From the NCBI GenBank assembly GCA_039184335.1, contig JBCDBD010000057.1, positions 1-15,896 on the forward strand: 15,896 nucleotides of DNA, given 5' to 3'. Below, one piece after another: positions 15,010 through 15,896 of this stretch. A program made the position numbers and the translations under genes. Below the pieces are notes generated by a model that did no database searches, was not told where the DNA came from, and saw only the letters and a program-made list of their open reading frames with translations. Source of the DNA: JBCDBD01 sp039184335 (GTDB lineage Bacteria > Bacteroidota > Bacteroidia > Flavobacteriales > Flavobacteriaceae). Each line of letters begins with the position of its first letter. The stretch's first letter is position 1.

Positions 15010-15639
15010 TTATTTTTCTTGCATTTGACGCTCTAGATAATCGAGAACGACCATCCAGTTCATCTTTAGAATCAACGCAGCGGTAGGTATATTATTCTCT
15101 TCGATGGCACTGATTATGGATTCGTTTTGGTTGTCAATGCGTTCATAGACCGAGGCATCCCTAATATATGCTTGTTCATAGAACAATATCCTCGTCTTCA
15201 GGTCATCAAGAATCTGCACTAAAATCTTATTCTTACAAGGTGCAATCAAAAGCGCATGAAAATGAAATCGAGCCGCTAATCGCGATTGGGGGGTATGTGT
15301 TTGCTGAAGTTCAAGCTGCAACTTCTTTAATTGTTGTAACATTGACTTTTCATAGCTGGTGTTTTCCATGGCTATGACTTCCAATTGTGCCACCGTCTCA
15401 TATAGGTTTCGGGCTTCTTTTTCATCGAAACCCGAAATTACAAAACCACGGTTCGGCACGGCCTTGATGATTTGGGCCTGCTCCAATTGTGCCAAAGCTT
15501 CCCGAATAGGGGTAACACTTACCCCCAATTGACGGGAGAGGGCCGCTAAGTTTATCGTTCGCCCAACATTTAAAGCTCCTTTGCGCATCTGTTGCAACAC
15601 ATGGGCGCGTACCGTATTTCTAATGCTCTGTTTATTCAT
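15010..15639 (-). CDS. GntR-family transcriptional regulator with FCD-type ligand domain
   Basis: The 209-residue protein has an N-terminal winged helix (about residues 8-72) with NLAALSRQLGVSVTPIREALAQLE, the classic GntR recognition-helix region, and the wing VPNRGFVIS. The C-terminal all-helical domain (about 80-205) fits the FCD (FadR C-terminal) type, with AARFHFHALL carrying two of the usual His positions. The 'EH' usually found before the last helices reads ES here (QNESIISAIEEN), so metal or ligand binding may be altered. FCD regulators commonly sense small organic acids and repress nearby catabolic genes and themselves. A perfect palindrome lies 19 bases upstream of the start. The neighbouring dienelactone-hydrolase gene is a possible target. 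The effector is unknown. Confidence 0.9.
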   Translation of the reverse strand: MNKQSIRNTVRAHVLQQMRKGALNVGRTINLAALSRQLGVSVTPIREALAQLEQAQIIKAVPNRGFVISGFDEKEARNLYETVAQLEVIAMENTSYEKSMLQQLKKLQLELQQTHTPQSRLAARFHFHALLIAPCKNKILVQILDDLKTRILFYEQAYIRDASVYERIDNQNESIISAIEENNIPTAALILKMNWMVVLDYLERQMQEK

Positions 15640-15657
15640 TTTTGACTAAAAATACTG

Positions 15658-15671
15658 AATCGTATACGATT
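15658..15671. promoter_or_regulatory. Perfect 14-base palindrome AATCGTATACGATT, likely GntR operator
   Basis: The two halves AATCGTA and TACGATT are exactly complementary. The site lies just upstream of the GntR regulator start (15639), where an autoregulatory operator would be expected. Known FadR/VanR-type GntR operators are short palindromes often centred on GTAC or GTATAC-like cores. A further GTATAC core is found at 15738-15743 in the same gap, 76 bases away, and another at 13917-13922 upstream of the dienelactone-hydrolase gene. Confidence 0.55.
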
Positions 15672-15764
15672 TATCATGAAAAACGAACCGTAAAGCCACC
15701 ATATTTTTGTTAAAAGCATTTGGGAATATTTTGCATAGTATACAGATTTTTATACCGAAATGAT

Positions 15765-15896
15765 TTAAACTTTTTCATTTTTCTTTTTCATAAACTTTTT
15801 TAGGGCAATGACCATGAATGCCAAGTAGTTGAATCCTTTCCAGCTTTCGGTGGTGGTATCGAACCTGTTGAGCAGGGAACGGAAGCTGTCCATCCA
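15765..15896 (-). CDS. IS5-like DDE transposase, C-terminal end (runs off the window)
   Basis: The last 132 bases, read on the minus strand, give 43 residues and a stop at 15767-15765. The residues include WMDSFRSLLNRFDTTTESWK and GFNYLAFMVIALKKF, ending in a Lys-rich tail. The pattern 'W-x-D-x-F-R-x-L-x-x-R-F-D/E-T ... W ... AF' followed by a hydrophobic helix is the C-terminal signature of IS5-type transposases just after the catalytic Glu. The catalytic residues are outside the window. No terminal inverted repeat can be recognised between 15672 and 15764, where the end of the element must lie, so the boundary is unknown. Family call by pattern only. Confidence 0.6.
   Translation of the reverse strand, partial: WMDSFRSLLNRFDTTTESWKGFNYLAFMVIALKKFMKKKNEKV

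Noticed and set aside
1..15896. CRISPR array, tRNA, rRNA or phage genes
   Set aside because: No regularly spaced repeats, no tRNA-like cloverleaf and no rRNA or phage structural sequence were seen in the gaps, all of which are under 160 bases apart from the annotated edge regions.

Overview
The window looks like a marine-type Flavobacteriia (Bacteroidota) chromosome. Support for this: moderate GC with AT-rich intergenic gaps, no clear Shine-Dalgarno sequences, signal peptides ending in '..AQ' or lipoboxes followed by long acidic or charged linkers, DUF1080 and YdjC-type carbohydrate proteins, and a Tat-exported two-subunit xanthine-oxidase-family enzyme of the isoquinoline oxidoreductase (IorAB) type. 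The genus cannot be fixed from the sequence alone.

Layout. (1) Left edge: the first 131 bases encode the N-terminus of an IS200/IS605 TnpA on the minus strand, with a hairpin just upstream of it. (2) 218-3001: a DUF1080 (3-keto-glycoside hydrolase-like) secreted protein on the plus strand. It converges with a minus-strand pair made of a von Willebrand A domain lipoprotein followed by a second, two-domain DUF1080 protein. (3) 3095-4033: a YdjC/ChbG-like carbohydrate deacetylase gene that appears broken. It has a stop inside the signal peptide, a stop 24 codons before the natural end, and a Tyr in the usual Asp-Asp metal motif. (4) 4138-13808: one long, tightly packed plus-strand operon of eleven genes. 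It encodes a periplasmic molybdo-hydroxylase (2Fe-2S subunit and Tat-exported molybdopterin subunit) with an NTF2-like lipoprotein between its subunits. After these come moaD, moaA, mobA, a moeB-rhodanese fusion, a TauE/SafE permease, moeA, xdhC and mocA. Most junctions are 4-8 base overlaps or gaps under 25 bases. (5) 13963-14802: a dienelactone-hydrolase-family lipoprotein followed by an intrinsic terminator. (6) 15010-15639 minus: a GntR/FCD regulator with a perfect 14-base palindrome just upstream of its start. (7) Right edge: the C-terminus of an IS5-like DDE transposase on the minus strand.

How it works together. The operon is a 'enzyme plus its own cofactor factory' unit. MoaA starts cofactor synthesis, MoaD carries the sulfur and MoeB-rhodanese activates MoaD. 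MoeA inserts molybdenum, and MocA (CTP) and/or MobA (GTP) add the nucleotide. XdhC probably sulfurates or hands the cofactor to the large subunit, which is then folded and Tat-exported with the Fe-S subunit. Genes moaC, moaE, mog/moaB and modABC are not in the window and must lie elsewhere if the pathway is complete. The substrate of the enzyme cannot be told from sequence. The points most worth a second look are the decaying YdjC gene, the lipoprotein wedged between the enzyme subunits, the TauE permease inside a molybdenum operon, the missing zinc cysteines of the MoeB-like protein, and a possible GntR operator set.
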